Notes under the pieces: model-generated
Told to the model about the DNA's origin: nothing
Database searches by the model: none
What the model saw: only the letters and a program-made list of their open reading frames with translations
Position numbers and translations under genes: made by a program
Part shown: in pieces, positions 60,549 through 64,000 of the stretch
Numbering within the stretch: position 1 is the stretch's first letter
How the letters are laid out: every line of letters starts with the position of its first letter
Source: Pisaster brevispinus
Taxonomy: Eukaryota; Echinodermata; Asteroidea; Forcipulatida; Asteriidae
Direction of reading: 5' to 3'
Assembly (NCBI GenBank): GCA_023634235.1
Contig: JAMKCF010000008.1
Span: forward strand, 5,461,001-5,525,000
Length of the DNA stretch: 64,000 bases

Positions 60549-61629
60549 ATGGGCTGTAACTTCTTTGATTCAAGAAATATTCATTAAAGCAAATGAGACT
60601 TGGCCTTCATATTATGATGACCAATATTAAACTATCGATAAGTTCATCGGGAACTCCTTTATTTTGTTTTGGGGTTCAGGACGGGTAGTCATACAAACTG
60701 ACATTTTATTCTCAGACACAAAAAATGACAGACGCAAATAGCTCGAAGCGAATATTATCAGAAGTATATCATTAACATTTAAGAACTATGTACTTTTTAA
60801 AACTATTATTTAAGAACCGATACCAGTTGCTTGGGATAAAACCTAGTCTCTCTAAATTTAGTTTCTCAAAAATTTCCAAATAAAACTCGGTAAACGAAGC
60901 CTTCTGCAAAATAGTATTAAAGCAGAAATGGAAAGGAATTTCATTTTACAACGGATATGTATTCTTCTTCTTCTTTTCTTCTTTTCTTTTTAAATGCTGC
61001 TTTCAAAACATTGACAAAACACTATTCATTTTGGGGATACAGTGTAGTTATATTTACATGGATATTTTAATAATTTGAATCGTAAAAAGAAAAAGCAAAA
61101 GTCTCCCAAACAGTTACCAAGAAAACTTCCATTGTTAAAATTGATTCATGCAGTGCTACTCGTTGTCATTGATTTGTACAACTGCAAAACACACACAGCA
61201 AGCAAATATAAGCAAACGCAACTACTGGTTAAAAATCATGTTTAAAAAAACCCTGTAAAGGGTACAAAAATAACGATCATGTGAAACGGTCACCAACACA
61301 TATTTCAGAGCCAGCAATAACAGATATTCATTGACCACATATCAAGCAAGTAACTCGCAATGTAATACATACTGATCAGGCGATGTTGCGAGTGCTCATA
61401 TATATATATAGGGCCTATATATATATATATATAAACATCTGAAATGATTAGAAAGTATAATGGTGAACGGGCATTACTAATGCAGCACGGGCCGTCTGCC
61501 CGCGTGTATGGGTTACCAGCGAGCCTGATCACCTACCTAGTGCATTGACCAAGTACGCCAAGTTGAGTACATAAGTATTTTCAACTGTTTTCTTTTTTCT
61601 TTCTTTCTTCCTTCCTTTTTTTCTATAGT
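60549..61629. other. gene-free stretch with an AT palindrome
   Basis: No recognisable gene. A TTC-rich tract lies near 60963-60990. An inverted TATATATA/TATATATA repeat around AGGGCCT lies at 61397-61433. Confidence 0.5.
61397..61433. repeat. (TA)n inverted repeat around GGGCC
   Basis: Two TA dinucleotide runs flank AGGGCCT and form a near-perfect palindrome of more than 30 bases. Such a sequence can extrude as a cruciform. Confidence 0.85.
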
Positions 61630-62400
61630 GTGTTATTCCACTTCTCCTGTGTTCTTGAGGTCACGTCAGGTCATTGCATTTCTAGCTTTCTGTCAATCAA
61701 GAGAGGACGAGAAGCGGGCAGTTGCGCCAATAATACAGCCAAGCGTCGCTTTCAAGCCCTAACTCTCAAGAACCGGCCGTACGTGGTTTGTACGTGCGTT
61801 GACATGAACCTGGAAGGATTGGTTTGGCTGGCGACCGGGCACGGTACTGTACATTAATTTGCGGTGCCCCTACTCATCCGAGTTTTAAGGGAAGTGTCCA
61901 GGGTGATATGGCGTGCATCTCTAAAGCCAGCCCTTTCCGGTAGATTTCCACCGCTCGACAACCTCGTCGGGGGTTTGTTCTAGAAGTACGGGAGAAGTCT
62001 CCTCACGTGGACAGCTCGGGCGACACACTCCCCTCTAGAGCCATCCAATATGTATGCACAGACTTAAGAGATGGAACAGAGTCCGAGACATTGGGGGGTG
62101 AACGAACGCGTTAAGCCATGGACGTGGGGGTGAATTCGATCGAGTGAAGCGTCAATTGCAGCGAGCGTCTAGCGCGTCACAACACTAGTGAACGGTCCTC
62201 GGGGATGCGGCGTTCTCAGCCGTTGTTTAAACCCAAGAAGGCCGGCAAGTGTCCGGCGAGCTGTCAACACCGTCACCCCGCGTGCAAACACTGGCACCGT
62301 GGGGATATCACGCGGTCCGGACCTGGGAATAACACAATTGGCGTTTGGGAGGGGGGAAAAAATAGGAGGGGTATGGATAGATTCACCGTAGTGTGATGTA
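61630..62400. promoter_or_regulatory. CpG-rich block with an exact PBX-PREP/MEIS site
   Basis: CTGTCAATCA at 61690-61699 is the reverse complement of the consensus TGATTGACAG. The block that follows is among the CpG-richest of the window. Its frames (63-87 codons, both strands) overlap each other and carry no domain. A conserved regulatory element or a promoter-type CpG patch is possible; no TATA box or splice donor supports a promoter. Confidence 0.3.
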
Positions 62401-64000
62401 ATGCTAGACGCAAACAACTGGGGAATTCTCAAAATGCATGATCAATGTAAGGAATTAGCACATCCATATACGTGTGAAGTTTTTATTGGTAATTTACACA
62501 CACAAAATCGTTTGTGGTGTGATTAAAAAAAGTCTAAGTTCTAGGTGTTGCATGCATAATACAGCTGTGCCAATATAGTCGGGGCCCCTATACAGGCCGT
62601 GCTAGATAAAATATTAGTGTCAGATGTATCGAGTTGCAGAACTACTGTAGGTAATAAAGTAGACTGGTTTGGGTGATCACACTAGCTTAGTAATAAGCAC
62701 CTTTTCTTTCAGTCATGATCAAGTCAACATAATTTAATTTGCACATGGGAAGAGGAATGCACCGTAGAAGTATTAAATCCTAATAGAAAATACTAAATTC
62801 TAAGGAATGAGTGATTGACAGGTAAGAAGTCATAGCCAATTAAATAAAACTGTTATATCCTTCTTCTTTTAAATGTCATAACACAGAAAAATATAATACA
62901 AAAGCCATACCCAAACAGAAAGATACAAAAAACACTTTAAAAACGCAAACACTTTATAGTTCACTTTATGATTCACTTTATGAGTAAAATAGCTGTTTGG
63001 AATTTAGTGGCCATTGATCATTTATTATAACCCTAACCATTTTGTTGTAGTTGTTAATTGTTGTTGTCTTGCGTGCGCTTAAGTTTCTCACATAACTCAA
63101 AGAACCGTTTAACACTTCAAAACGTTACCTTTAGGAGGGGGAAAAAACGAGGGAAAAAACCCCAACAAAACATCCGAGCAACAAACGCACGAAGCAGCTC
63201 AGTACATCCCCACGCACGTGCATTCTACGCGCACGCCTCCACTCGGCGACTCGAGGAAGTTTCTAAAAGGGTCGAAAGCCTCATCCGCGGCAATAATTAT
63301 TTGTACAATTTCGTGAAGATGTGACCGGCCAAGAATAACTGACAAGCAGATATTTCGTGTCCAGGTTCGTTACAAGCAACAACCACCCCCCCTCCCTCTC
63401 TCCCAATAATGCTAAAACAAATCTCCGCCATGGATTAAGCAGAGTGTCCAGAGAAAGGTAATAACTGAACGTGCGACCCGTCATGTCGGCCGTGCCCCTC
63501 GATCCCCCGAGTTGGCCGCTTCTTCTTTTTTTCTTCTCGTTATAATTCTTCCAAAATGACGTTGGCCTGCTCGTCGCTTTGCATTGCAAATCTTGTATAA
63601 TTTTTTGTATTAAAGACTTTGCCCGTCTTGGCGAATGCAGTGGCAGGGAGAGTGAAGTCGATTTTGAGTATCGCCTTCTGCGGTGTGACAGAGAGGATGA
63701 GGATAGACAAATACTGCCGAGTATGTGTACACCTTACAGTTTATTGTCATCACCGTGTTTGACAAGTGATTTCATTTCCGTTCGGATCACTTGTGTAACA
63801 ATTTGCTGTATGATGTTGCACAGCGATTCCACCCCCCCCCGCGCCACCCAATCTTTAGTTTAATACAATAATGCTGACTTAAATGAAATTAATCACACGA
63901 GCACTGGACACACCGTGTTCAATACAACCCGGAATCTAAGTCAAAATGACCAACAAGTGGGTTAATTTCACGCAGAATCCTAGTTAAAAAACAACAACAT
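62401..64000. other. gene-free stretch to the window end
   Basis: No recognisable gene. A third exact TGATTGACAG site lies at 62812-62821. A CpG-richer patch at about 63160-63300 contains CACGCACGTGC. The 94-codon plus frame at 63579-63863 has an acidic stretch (CDREDEDRQILP) but no domain or splice support. Confidence 0.5.

Overview
The window looks like non-coding DNA from an animal nuclear genome. It is AT-rich and full of microsatellites, homopolymer runs, minisatellites and short non-autonomous repeats. No protein gene can be recognised in any of the six frames, and there is no bacterial gene density, operon structure or ribosome-binding pattern. Several repeats (a foldback element beginning GGCAGTGTGTAC, a GGCTACGGCTGTGG hairpin element and the recurrent octamer TAGGCCTA) resemble families I remember from echinoderm genomes, especially sea stars. 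That assignment rests on memory and is tentative.

Layout. 1-12.5 kb holds a PLE/SINE-like tail, microsatellites and the first open but unrecognised frame (2.47-2.99 kb). 12.5-16 kb contains three CpG-richer or motif-rich blocks, one with a 204-codon minus-strand frame. 18.5-20.8 kb carries a pair of related terminal-inverted-repeat elements and a second copy of the PLE/SINE-like tail. 22.7-23.1 kb is a compact homeodomain-motif cluster. 24.7-25.6 kb is a 24-copy, 30-bp minisatellite followed immediately by a palindromic hairpin element. 32.8-34.1 kb holds two 195-bp repeats in inverted orientation. 34.8-35.1 and 60.2-60.5 kb are two copies of another dispersed repeat. 36-39.5 kb holds a CpG-rich block, a perfect hairpin and the best single candidate coding exon (39261-39470, with a splice donor). 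40.5-40.9 and 43.3-43.7 kb are two old, diverged tandem arrays. 42.7-45 kb and 61.6-62.8 kb hold sequences with PBX-MEIS/PREP or Hox-PBX type sites. The rest is gene-free.

Interpretation. The gene-poor sequence with scattered motif-dense, repeat-free blocks is what a regulatory desert or a large intron around a developmental gene would look like. Three exact copies of the 10-bp PBX-PREP/MEIS consensus TGATTGACAG, and a separate cluster of TAATCC sites, point the same way. No gene, pathway or operon can be assigned, and no RNA gene, CRISPR array, virus or toxin gene was seen.
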